From Engraulis encrasicolus (lineage: Eukaryota; Chordata; Actinopteri; Clupeiformes; Engraulidae): 64,000 nucleotides of DNA. A program made the translations under genes and the position numbers. The stretch is from the NCBI RefSeq assembly GCF_034702125.1, contig NC_085872.1, forward strand, positions 33,886,088-33,950,087, written 5' to 3'. The notes beneath the pieces are model-generated. The model saw only the letters and a program-made list of their open reading frames with translations. It was not told where the DNA came from and did no database searches. Below are positions 12,760-27,830 of this stretch, piece by piece (position 1 is the stretch's first letter; each line of letters begins with the position of its first letter).

Positions 12760-13395
12760 ATAAGCATACCCACCTGAAAATGTCAGGTATTTCAGTATAC
12801 TAAATACTAAAATTGATCGATTCAATATTTAGAACAGCACAAATATGCAGTAGGCCTATACCCACCACAAAAAAATGCTCCAATATACAGTATACCCACC
12901 ACAAAAAAGTAGACTACACCACTGTTTTTAAATAATGTATTGTCTCAGGTGCAATTTTTCATCATCTGGAGTTTGGATTCTGCTAGATTCCTCTCACAGC
13001 CGAGAGCTAAACATAGACAAGGGCATGCGGTGTGAAAACTGTTGTGTTGAGTTTAGATTATTTAATTATAATGCACAGGCACCGTGCACCATACTGCAAA
13101 GCCACCGACAGGCTTGGCTGGACCCTGGATAAAGTGATTTGAAAGCCCCCGGTGCCCACCCTATACATACAGTACTATATAAGGGGGACAAAATTCAGGG
13201 CAATCTTTGTTAAATCTCAGCAGAGAACTCCTGATTCTTAAGTCAGAGCTGACATATCATCATTCATGTGAACCTCTGCTTAGTTTGTGGCGCCATCTGG
13301 CGGAGAGTATATAGGCATGCATGCATTTCCCAACCAATAACGCAGCCTTATCACTTCTGGTACTTCTGTGACTGCAAACAATGACATTTAGAGGT
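12760..13395. other. No gene recognised
   Basis: AT-rich intergenic sequence with two diverged repeats of tatacccaccacaaaaaa near 12860 and 12890. Nothing else identifiable. Confidence 0.5.
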
Positions 13396-16300
13396 AATTT
13401 TAAATTAAACACCAACTTTATTAAAGTCACTAAACAAATACATTTTAATATTAATCATTTTAATATACATTCTCTTGGCACAAAAACTGTAAAATTTACA
13501 AAACAGCTTTGGGCTTTACATCAAAGCAAGATGGAGATCAACTCTGATAAATGCTGCTATGAAAACAATCTGTCAAGAGCAAAAAATGTGTTATTGTCAG
13601 AAGTCATGCACAAAAGATACCACTGAACTGGTAATACAGTTGTTCCATAATGAAGCATTATTTTGATTATTCATTTTCTGGTGAGTCATTGCGTTCTCCT
13701 GATTAGAACATCCACTTTTTGTATTAAATGAGTTATATTTCTGGAAATAGGCCTATTTATCTTTACTTTTTTCCCTAAAACAATAAGGGTACCATATGGA
13801 GTAAAACAGCAAAATTTGCTTTGGCAAAGCTTGATTGTCAATTCCGTTTTAATACTGTTGCTTTCAATGCAGGACATCACTACCGGTGGCCGCTGCAGCC
13901 GAGGATATACCCAATTAGTCTCACTATGTTTTAGTCTGAGGCAATTGGACTTTATTCTGCTTTGATCTGAGAGGCGGAATCAACAGGACTCAACATTGAT
14001 GATTAAACGCCGGTAATATATCATCAGTAAATACAATGTAGGCAGCATTGTAATTACACATCTTCACAATATGCACACTACATTAAAAGGTTATAATATC
14101 GCTTCAGCTACACTTAAGTAGTATAGTCAGTTAATGCAGTATGTATAAAATTGTATCACTTTGAAATTACAACACCTGGTTACATGGCACTTACAACCAC
14201 AATGCTGTAGCAAAATTTGTGTTTGTAATGCAAAGCATTTATCAAACAGTGAAAACACAAACAATATGACTACTCCAGGGTTGACATGTAGGTGCGGCAC
14301 AGCTGAATCCAACGTTTATCAATTGTGAGGTCCAGGTCTCAGTTTTTCGGGAGATTTTTTTTGGATATGTGCAATCACGCAAAAAAAACATTGTCGGGGA
14401 AATGATCTTAAATCTACCAGTCAGTCAACTTTGTACCACCACATACAGGAGACAAAGGCAAAAACCCTGCAGTGACAACCTGAATTGTTTTCTCTGCATT
14501 AGTAATGCCAAGGCTAAATGGAAGCAAGGAGAACAGCTGTCGATCCTTAATCAGTCATTTTGTCTAGTGCCAAATTTAAACTCAAAATCAAGTATAGGAA
14601 ACGATTTGCCCTCATAACCTACAGATTTAGGAACTCAATATCACACGTGTATGCTTTGGAAAGTGTTTGCCTGATTAGTACATCAGCCAGGGGGGGCAGA
14701 CATAAAGGCAGGCAGAGATTAACAGCTACTTCCAGTTTGACACGGCATCTACCCTCCACTCCATCCTTTGCCAAGCCTCCTCTCTTCCACACAATCATTT
14801 ATTGCCCAAAGAAAAAAATATATATAATCTCCAAAAAAGATGACATCCACAGAAGAACCTCAAGTGTACCACAGCACACTTTAAACTTTTGCATTTAGTG
14901 AACAGTAAGTATGCACTACTACTGCTATTCTAGGCACTTAGAAGGCAATCCAGCAAACAGCTGGACAAGATGTCAGTCAAAAAGAGCGCTACTGCAACAC
15001 ACCCAAGTCGAGCCAAGTCAAGGACCTAGCATACAGTAGGTGTGGTTGTTGTTAGTGTGCTGACAAGTGTTACAATCTGAAAAGATTTAGTGTGATGGCT
15101 CATTTGAATCCACATCTACACAAGGAAATGGTATTACAATGAGGCAAGAAAACATACTTAAGGACAGGTACACATTCACAGACCAAATGTGTGGCAGTGT
15201 TTTTGTACAGAGTGTGTTTATCTGCAGTTGTCAGGAGCTATGTAGTCCTATGAACACGCACACACACGCACACACACGCACGCACACGCACACACACAAA
15301 TATACTTCCTTAAGTGACCCAACACCTGTTGTTAGAAATCATTTGCAATCAAGAGTTGTGATCTAAACACAGTCTGAACTGAAACAATAGTAAGGATGCG
15401 TCAAACATTAAAACTTCACTAGGTGATTATGTCTCTGTGCTTATTATATGGAAACATCCTGTGGCAGTTTGCCATCTTTCCCTTTGGTAATTATTTTGAT
15501 GAAACTATATCTAAAAATTACAAAACCAAACAAAGAACTGCCTCTTCTTCAATCTCCACCACCACTTTTACAGGAACTCAAGCTACTGTCAACACACCAA
15601 AAAAAGAACTGGTGTGTTTGTATGCGTGTGCAAATAGCTTGCATGTGCACATGTGTGCCATTGTATTCATATGAGCGCATGTGTGTGTTTGTATGGACAC
15701 TGCGTGTGCGTGTGCATGTGTCAGCCTGAACCAGCTCATACCAGAGGGCCCATCCACAATTAACAACACCTTAAGGCAAAATAAGACAAGCACAGAAGTA
15801 TAAGTGCGGCAAATGACAATAGACCAACATACTGTAGATAAAATATGTTACCAAGACTTAATTTACCAGTGTAGCATCTACGTGTGGAACAAGAAATATT
15901 GGTGAGGAAGAGAGTTAGAGGAAATTAGAGTCCAATAGAGCTATAAGGTGCTGAATGTTGGATGGGAGCTCTGAGATAGCGTGGGCATACGTACCATACT
16001 GTACTTGGTAGACAGCTTCTCACATGGCCAATATGAGCCATTGTGCAATTAGACTTGCGTTCAGGTTCAGCCTAGTCTTAACCCTCATAAACAAACATCA
16101 CACATTTACATTCCACTCAACCATATCTGACTGCAGACAAAATCAAGGATATAACACACTAGCTATAGTTTGCCCTTCCTTACAACCCAAGCAACCGGGT
16201 ACACACCAACTTGTCAATAATCCACACTGAGTGTTGACAGCCTCCGGTACAGTCAAGAGTATGTGTGGGGGGGCTGCTGGCAGTCTAGCAGCTGTTGCCT

Positions 16301-16433
16301 GCATTGACTCTTGCACTGCTCTGGTGCCTAAAAACAGCTCTCAATGTCCCTGAGCCGCTGGTTCTCTCACGTGTTCTCCACTTTAAACTCCTGTGGTCTT
16401 TCTGTCCATCTTGTCTTTTTTTTTTCTTTCTCT
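13396..16433 (-). other. slc25a42: Probable long 3' UTR of slc25a42
   Basis: No other gene lies between the slc25a42 stop codon and a minus-strand AATAAA at about 13417-13422. The stretch contains short CA/TG tracts (15255-15300, 15600-15720) and no coding potential I can recognise. The extent of the UTR is inference; an earlier polyadenylation site cannot be excluded. Confidence 0.35.
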
Positions 16434-19228
16434 TTACCGTGGTGCGTAGCCCAACTTCCGCAGGAGGATCTGCGTGAGGTCAAACGTGGTGAAGCTTATG
16501 CCCACAGCTATTGGGCCTTTCACCCAGTTCATGCTGAGGCCCTTGTAGAGGCCACGCACAAAGCCCTCTTCCGACACGATCTCGCGCATGGTTCCCGTAA
16601 TGGTGCCGTACGTATGGCCAGTCACTCCTGCCGTCTGCATGCGCCTCCGCACCACGTCCAGCGGGTAGGAGGCAGACTGACCGATGAGTCCTGCACACGC
16701 CCCAAACGCCAGTCGCTCGTACGAGTACGGCTGAGGACGACCTGTTTGTTCTGGGGGAAATAAAGAAAATGGAGAAAACAGCAAAGCGGATTGAGTTAAA
16801 TACCCACAGAAACAAAGTCAAAACATGAGAGGAAATTATCTGATTTAACGCACTCCAAATTAAAATGGCTTTATTATTTGTGACAAGTCCTAAAACCCTA
16901 AACAGACCAATCAACCAAATGCTAAACTGTGCTAAGTAAGTCACAGACGAAATAACCTCTCCATAGAGATGAATGGTATTTGCTAATCTGATGTCAGATA
17001 TCAAACAAGTTTGGTGGCTTGGGACTGTGAGTGAGATTCTCTCCACTTCAGAAGCCCAAAATCAAAAGTGCAGGGTGTGGATTCAAACAATGTGAATAAC
17101 CTTGCTGCCAGTTAAATGTAAGGAAGTAAAACGCCCATTGTTTGTTCTGAGATAGTCATCTAAAGGTGGGCTACTACCATCAAAATAATGCATACTTGGA
17201 TAGTACATCCTTATCAGTTTCAAACTCCATATCCATGATGCCAAGAGACTTTTTAAACCCAAGACCAATTTCAAGACAATGTGTTCCAAACCCCACCTTG
17301 ATTGCCTCCACTTTCTCATGATATGGACAAAATGTTGGAGAATAACGAAACAGGCGAACAGACAATTGAATACATCGATAATTTATATTTTAAAAATCTT
17401 TAAAAATAAAAAAGCATGTTGTACCTCCATGGAGCTTTTTAAGGGTCTCGTAGGTGAAGAAGCTGAGGCCTGCATAGGGAACCACCCCCAATATGGTGGG
17501 GGAGAATCCACGGTAGAGAGTCTTCAGACCCTCCTCACGAGAGATACGCACGAAAACGTGCATGATGTTACTATACCTGTGGAAGAAGAGACACACACAC
17601 ACACACACACAACTAATACATTTGGCGTGGTTCTGGCTCTTAAGACAGAAACCCTTTCTTACTCATTTCAACTCAAGGCTGCCCCCTTGCACGGGTGAGG
17701 CATAAATGCAATTTCATTGTGTGCAGTGTACACTTGTGTGTTGAGGAGTGCTGTGTCACAATGACAATGGGATTTGGAGTTTCCCAGTTGGACTTTCATG
17801 GCTTTCACTTTCACTTATGAAGTGTTCTGGCATCATGCACACTACCTGGCCATAAGGCATTGCCTTCACGGCTGCCTTCCTCAAGGGCACTCTTACATCT
17901 GATATGCATTGTATGAACTGTGGATATGGATATAGATACAGGATTGTGAGCATATTTATCTGGTAAAATGCAAGAGAATTGTATAGTAATTTAAATGGTA
18001 GGATGTGATAATATGCAAGCCTAAACCAGAACTGGGTGTTGTCTAGCACTGAAATGGGTGGAGTGGTCGAAAGTGGGTGAGGTCATGTGACCAGGTAATC
18101 ACCCTCATCACCTTTGGGTGAAATGCGTAATGTCAGAGTGAACCTGATGAAGCAACAGCGAAACGCGTTGTTCACCAAATAAACTATCAGCAAAGAATAC
18201 CAGTGTGCGGTGATTCAAACTTCCTTTACTTGGATTACTTTAACTGCACATCACCAGCACCTGGACAGTGGTTGTGCACAGGGACGTTACACTTTGAGTG
18301 CACTTACATCTCTTTGGGCGTGACGGCCATCCTGGCCCGTACCATGTCCAGCGGGTATGTGATTGACACAGCGGTGGTGCCTGCTAGAGAGCCGGCCAGC
18401 AGCCGCGGCACAGGGGGCAACGTCCTTTAAAGATAACAAAAGCAATTATCAGAAAAGTATGGATACTTCACACAAACACACACACACACACTCACTCACA
18501 CTCTTATAATACATTAAAATAACTCTAGAAGTACAGGTACAGAAACAAAAAGCAAAAGATGACAAATAGATTACAAAATTGTATGTAGACAAAAACACAA
18601 CTTTCTTGGCACAGGTAATAAAGCATCGATCAACCGTATTTCCAACACCCTTCAGAGGAGCGGGCAATCTCACTGCAGTTTACCATGAGACCACTGCTTC
18701 TACACCTCAGGGTGGCCAATGGGCCAAAGCTTTACTCAAAAAACAAGTTAAGCAAGCTACTTGATCTTAATTTAACGAAATTGTCTGTGGTGGTGCTATG
18801 GTCAGTCTACTTATCAACACTAACAATAAACCGGTACTATACAATATTCAGTATTTTAGTGTCTGGGTACTGCATTGTCATTGCATTGTTGCATGACATT
18901 TCCATGCAGCGATGTGAGGTGGAACACAACACCATGTAGAGAGGTGTTTTCTTAGACCGTGATATAATTACTATTGGCTATTTATCGACTGCTTGTTGCA
19001 TGTGTAGAATGGCTTGCATCAGACCATAGGCTGGATGTGCACTTACTTGCCCTGGCATTGGTAGTAACCACCCAGCAACCTCTTGTATTGCTCGTGAGCA
19101 CAGAACTGGATGGCAGCATAAGGAATAACACGGACCATGGTAGCAGAGTTACCCCGCCACAGACTAAGGAAGCCATCCTTCAGATAGGTTCGGTATATCA
19201 GCAAGTAGGCCTCCTAATCACAGAGAGT

Positions 19229-19298
<70 letters not shown>

Positions 19299-20399
19299 GA
19301 CAGACAGACAGACAGAAAGACAGAAAGACAGAGAGAAACACAAAACAGTCAAAAGAAAAAAAAAAATATTTCATGTCAAAACACTGAACACTGCAGATTA
19401 TACATTATATATTAACCCCTTTGCACAGTCTTGCACTGTTTTAACCTAATTGTTACAATTGACCAAGTCTTAATCTGTTACTTAAGACCCCCAGTAATGT
19501 CAAAGTCATGTTGTTATGTTTCAGAAAAGAGTGAAGTGGCCTCTGGCGGGCCCATCTGCACAAAGAGGCCGACATTGCATCATGACTTGCGTAACGATGA
19601 CATGCTGATTTGAACCGACCATGACGTGTGTCCAATACGCCTTTGCAAGTTAAGGCGTGCTCCACAAATGCCCTGTGACAGGTTAGGTTTAAGGATGGTT
19701 TTGGTCAGGGCACAATTTTGCAACAAATTCACCAATCGCTTGCTTATTTCGCTGTTCTTGGCAAAAGTAAAGCAGCAAAAACATTGCTTTACTGACAGGC
19801 TTGGTTTAAGGATGGTTTTGGTCAGGGCATAGCAGAGCATTTTCGTGTTTAGCTACAGAAATTCGCAGTGGCAAAAGAAAATCGCAGACATGCTGTGAAA
19901 ATTGAGCAAACCTCATCACATGACAAAAGCGCATGAAAGTGCTTAAGTAACTGTTGCGTTTGAGGAGCACGCCTTAACTAAAAGGCGTCGCATCAACACA
20001 CAGAATGCACTAGTGTGCGATACATTTGCAAAACTATGTGGTCAGCCTGAGGAGGCTATAGGTCATACACAAGCTCAGCTCACCTTAGCAGAAAACCTCG
20101 CTGAAGACACTGCAATGACAGAAAAGAATAACAAATTAGTATAAGGCATGCTATGTTGTTAAATGACTAAGGGATACCTTATTTACGGAGCCCTTTTCTT
20201 ATCAAACAATTCGTTGTTTGTTGGTGTCTGTGCATGTAGGTGTGTTATTGCCTTGGAAGATGATCTTGGTTCTGTCCAAAGGGGCCACAGCTGTTTTGGC
20301 CACAGCACCAGCAAGGGCTCCCGACAGCAGGGAGTTGATCACGGTGCGACCCTGTTTAGAGAGACCCTGAGAGAGAGAGCGAGCGAGAGCGAGAGAGAC

Positions 20400-20448
<49 letters not shown>

Positions 20449-23003
20449 CATGATCAAACATAGAGCCAGAAAGACTATTTAAAAATATATCTAGAAATTG
20501 GTGCTTGCCGATACAGTAAATGTATGCATTAGGGCTGCAACTAACGATTATTTTAATAGTCGACTAATCAGTAGCTCTAGTCACGATAAAAAAAAAGACT
20601 TGCTCCAACCTCCGACAAACCTTCCCGGCTTGTAGCGCAGGGAAGTGAAATAATTCTTACAGCTCACAATGAGCTTTAAATCATGGTAGTAGCTTATTTA
20701 CTACAAAACACAACGTCCAATTCATATATTCTGGGCAATTTTAGGTATCAATAAAGTAATAAAGCATTAGTAAAGTAAGTAAAAAAATGTTGAATTAAAT
20801 GAAGCGATTAGTCGACAACGAAAATTGTTGTCTACAAATTTGTATAACTTACTCGATTAGTCACGATTAGTCGACTAATCGTTGCAGCCCTAGTATGCAT
20901 CATTAATTCTATTAACTAGAACACTGCATTGTTTTACTAAATATTAAAACAAATTACATATTGGATATTAAGACGTAGCTGAACTTCGATCAAGAATGCA
21001 CATTACACAGAACATCTGTATTGGCATAATTTTCCATATAGCAGTCTGAATATAGCAAGCTGTCTACAAATGTATGATCATGTACCCCATGCACAGTGTG
21101 ACGAAGTAGCAATTTTTCTCACTTCCACGAATCAGAACTGAAGGAGTCAAGAACAACCACTGCACTTTGGGTTTAAGGCATTCGTAGTTAAAGCACTACT
21201 GTTGAGTTAAGAGGAGATCATCCATGGCCCCATTTTTGTTAAGCAGTTTTCACAAAGAATTTAACATCAAATGCTTTTCATCCATCAAGTTATGGCTGTA
21301 AGTAACATGACTCTATTGCAATTCTAGACATGTGGCTAACCACTTCCACGATGTACATGTACACAAACACAAGTGACCTATAGGACTATTAGCCATTCCT
21401 TTGTTGACAACACAAACTATGCAGCACAAAACATATAACTTGGTGTGATTTGCAACCACAAGCACTCCAGGAGTGAAAGTGAGCAAGGATCAGTCACAAT
21501 TGAAATCCAACCTTAATGGTGATGTGTAATGGGTAATGCATTAAGTTATGCACACACCCAAACAGGTCCTTTCTCATCCTGAACATATATTTACCATATA
21601 TTTCCCATCAACATCAATGTCAAGTATTTTTTAACAGGTTTTACATGTTACATTTTGTATAGCCTGCATGAAAGGTGGTATATCCACCAAATTCATGCAT
21701 GTTTCAAAGTTCTTTTCCCCTCTCATTATGACGCGATTTCTCACAACAGTCAACAGCGAACACGCCTCAGACCTGGCAAGTTTGAAGAACGGTAGAGTAA
21801 TGTTACACAGTGGACCTTTGCTGGACTGCGCCACTCCATAATCACAACTGATGAGATCAGATTGCATCTGCTCCCTACCTCAATGGCACTGAGAGTGACA
21901 TGGAATGGGATTACAATATAGGACAAGTATACAGCATCATAATTACATGCAATATTTCTTTCCAGCTTTTGTTTTCAGTGCACTGTGGTTCAAGCCAAAT
22001 GCGTCTAATCTTCCCCAGTCGCAGGCAGGGTTTCATTCAGAGAAAAGGATGTGGTGAGAGCAGAGGACAAACAGTGGACATTGAGAGGGCTTCCTCAGAA
22101 AATGAGAACAAAGAGGCTTTTGGAGAACCCTTTGCCATCCCTCAAAAAAGTCCTTATCGGTCGTGCTCTGCACACATTTCTAGTATTTAGTATTTATACA
22201 AAAATAGCAGGAAGAAAGCCATTTTAGTGTGCAGCAAACATGTTTAACCCATTATATCTCAGCCTCCGAAGCACATAAAACATGAAATAAGTTGCTGCAA
22301 ACAATGCGTTTCAAATCTGAAGAGCCTGAATGCAGCATATATGTCGCTCCAGACGCCAAAGGTCAAACAACGCAGCATCAGGCTAAAATGGGTGAAGAAG
22401 GTGCTCAGGTCAGGTGAAATTAAAATGGAAGTCCAAAACATTAAATTTGGCATAAAAATAATAACTTGCACATCAGCCTCAATAACCATCCCCACAGCAC
22501 TGTCAAACCTGATGTTGCTGACAGCATCATGATCTGGGTGATATTATTCTGCAAGGACAAGGTAGATAGTGAGCTGGGTGGAGCAAAATAGAGGGCAGTC
22601 TGGGAACAAAAGTTGTGTGAGCCTGCAAACATCTTAGACTGGAACAAAGGTTCACCTTCCAACAAGAGAATGCCATTATCTGGAGCCACACCCTAAAATC
22701 ATCAGACCAAACAACCAACAGACCAACAACATGAAATGCTAACCATGAATAAGCCAAATAACCTCACCATAGAGATTAGTAAGATTTGTTGATAACAGGT
22801 ATCCAACAAGTTTGAAGGCTTGGGAATGAGATTCTCTCCAGCGGAAAGGATAAGTAAACCTATATTTTCTCATTAAATTAAAAGAATCCACAAGTCATCC
22901 CACTAACCGCACTTACCCCTGATTGGCTGCTGCTGGAGGAGGGGAGGGGCAGCACTTCACTCTGTCTCAGTGCCGCCTGCCGTTCCTGGACCCCATTCCC
23001 CAT
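16434..23003 (-). CDS. slc25a42: Mitochondrial coenzyme A carrier SLC25A42
   Basis: Seven coding exons join in phase to 326 aa: 23003-22917, 20366-20252, 20109-20084 (26-bp microexon), 19213-19047, 18424-18308, 17576-17425, 16750-16434. The product is an inner mitochondrial membrane carrier; SLC25A42 exchanges CoA and adenosine 3',5'-diphosphate for adenine nucleotides. Three carrier signatures are visible: PLDRTK (about residue 58), PLDMVR (156) and PLDVVR (251), one per tandem repeat. The C-terminal exon closely matches vertebrate SLC25A42 ([20 protein letters not shown]). The start is chosen at MGNGV, the usual N-terminus of the family. Length is close to human (318). The second coding intron uses a GC donor (20251-20250); all others are GT-AG. 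armc6 lies upstream in the same orientation. The N-terminal 30 residues are Ser/Gln-rich and poorly conserved. Confidence 0.95.
17679..17812 (+). mobile_element. SINE family A fragment in slc25a42 intron
   Basis: Carries only the 3' body of the family: gctgcccccttgcacgggtg, aggcataaatgcaat, tgtcacaatgacaatggga. The tRNA-like head is missing. Confidence 0.7.
18138..18174 (+). repeat. Hammerhead-like core motif in a repeat
   Basis: gtgaac, then CTGATGA (18144-18150), nine bases (agcaacagc), GAAA (18160-18163), cgcgtt and gttcac, the outer words being complementary. The order of conserved blocks resembles the hammerhead ribozyme core, with one extra base after CTGATGA. It lies in a slc25a42 intron, antisense to the gene. 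Activity is unproven. Confidence 0.4.
19229..19345. repeat. (GA)n microsatellite and imperfect CAGA tract
   Basis: A perfect GA run of about 60 bases grading into gacagacagacagaaagacag. It is 15 bases upstream (in gene sense) of the acceptor of the slc25a42 exon at 19213 and, on the gene strand, gives a CT-rich tract before that acceptor. Confidence 0.95.
19654..19973. mobile_element. MITE with TTAA duplication
   Basis: ttaa flanks at 19650-19653 and 19974-19977. The ends ggcgtgctcc and ggagcacgcc are perfect inverted copies. Inside, a word of about 30 bases (tttaaggatggttttggtca) is duplicated at about 19688 and 19806. Sits in a slc25a42 intron. Confidence 0.75.
20367..20448. repeat. (GA)n-rich tract at an exon acceptor
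   Basis: An imperfect GA run starts immediately beside the acceptor of the slc25a42 exon 20366-20252. On the gene strand it supplies a long CT polypyrimidine tract. Confidence 0.9.
20530..20892. mobile_element. hAT MITE with perfect 8-bp TSD
   Basis: gtatgcat occurs at 20522-20529 and 20893-20900. The element starts tagggctgcaactaacgatt and ends with the inverse, aatcgttgcagcccta. gtcgactaatc words recur near both ends. This terminus is very common in fish hAT derivatives. Located in a slc25a42 intron. Confidence 0.88.
20893..22916. other. slc25a42: slc25a42 intron 3' to the first coding exon; no other gene
   Basis: No further exon is needed to join 22917 and 20366 in phase. The stretch holds only short unrelated open frames and no repeat whose ends I could define apart from the MITE at its edge. 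Confidence 0.5.
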
Positions 23004-26160
<3,157 letters not shown>

Positions 26161-27334
26161 TATTCCAGCTGAGTTTAGTTGTTAGCTGTTACACAAGTCA
26201 CTACAACAGAGCTAGCAGGTTATGAAGCTAACTGCCAGTTAGCCAGATGGCTATCTAACGACTGTGGAGGTATGTTTCACTATGCAAAGTTTTGCTTACT
26301 GTCCTAGCGGTGTAATATTCTTATGACTGTCTATTGCCAACCTTTTCGACCCACAGGGAACTATAAAAATAATACCCTATCCTTGCTTCAACTGTGACTT
26401 GATCAGGCTGACATCCTTCCATGCTGTTTGGTATCTGCTTTGACACTACTGAAGGTAAGCAAAGCAAGCTTTGCAAGGGCGAGTTAGGTTGCCTTCTGGG
26501 AAATGTAGTCAATGGGTGGCAACGCACGATAGGTGCGTTTGGGGGGCGTGAAGAGGACGCTCAGACTGGACTGGAGCCCCTGTGTTGAAGCAGTAGTTGA
26601 GTTGATTCATTGAAAAAGTTGAATAATAAAATATGTCTGGTAACCAAACGAGGATTTAAATTGGCTGTTGCATTTTTAAGTGTAGTCACTCACAATATAA
26701 TTAAAAAATATAAATAACATTATATAAATACATGAAGCCCATCTCCACTCAGGGCTGGCCTGGTAATATGGCAATTTTCCCTGTGGGCCGGACAGTCCTC
26801 AGGGACCGATGGTGTGTTTTTATGTCCGTTTGTTTGGGGGGTTTTTATCTTTTAAACCGGCCCTCCTTTTAGATGGCCCGTTCCATTAGTATAATTAATA
26901 TGGACCGTTGAATGAGCAAATCATATTATAGAAAAGCAATGTGTGAGGAGCTGGTTTGAGCCAAAAATGCCAGTGCTATATTTTTGTCTGACATCCCTGT
27001 CTTCACTGGACCAGTAGACCCTATCCAATAGAATAACTCATAGCAGATTAGAAAAAAAATCAAATAAACTCCTGTTCTCACTATTATGTTCATGTGGAAG
27101 GCAGTGGAGTGCTTAGAACTCCAACAGTTAGACGTCGTCAGACATTTGCAGTACTTATAATTATCTGTCAAACTTTACCCTCCAAAACATATTAACTTTT
27201 TTAAAAGGCGTGTTGCCAGTCTGTTGGCTTTTACACCCAAACAAGTGAGACCTTGTATGTCACACATGCATAGCCATCATTTCACTCTGAATTGGTCACC
27301 TACTACAAAAGAATTCATGGCACATGGAGGGTTT
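26161..27334. other. Intergenic between armc6 and slc25a42
   Basis: No gene seen. A GGGCC-rich segment at about 26750-26890 beginning cagggctggcctgg looks like a MITE fragment. Confidence 0.5.
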
Positions 27335-27351
27335 GGTATCTGTAGGGCAAT

Positions 27352-27357
27352 TTTATT
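27352..27357 (-). terminator. armc6: armc6 polyadenylation signal (AATAAA)
   Basis: On the minus strand AATAAA lies about 475 bases past the armc6 stop codon, the first canonical signal found there. It implies a 3' UTR of roughly 0.5 kb. Confidence 0.5.
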
Positions 27358-27830
27358 AAATGTGGAACATGCAGGAATGATTTGGTTGGACGAGCTACAG
27401 TGATTACATGAGGAGAGCTCCAGGTTTTGGAATTAAGGCAAGAGCAATGCTGTAAAAAATAGCATGGCAGAACATAAGGACAATTTTAGAAAATAATTAA
27501 AAAGTGCTCAACCAAAAAGTTATCAGCAGTATCTGTAATGAATTAGAAGTTTTCCACAAAACAACCTAAAAACGCAAAGTAAAAAAAAGAGATGTTCAAC
27601 TTTTCAAAAGACAAAAGAACAACAGAAAAGTTAAATAAAGTTAGACAGGGTAAACTGTAGGAATCTCCTCATTGACCATTCACAGCTAACATTCTACATT
27701 TGTGTTTTCTATAGGCCACAGTGCCATGGTGTGACACTCAAGTGTGGATATGTGGGAATCATCTTACAACTCCTTGTGATAGTGTTCGTTGTCTGTTATC
27801 CATTTGACAGTCCTCTGAGCTCTCTTTTTT

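Noticed and set aside
16344..16763. 139-codon plus-strand frame
   Set aside because: Antisense shadow of the last slc25a42 exon.
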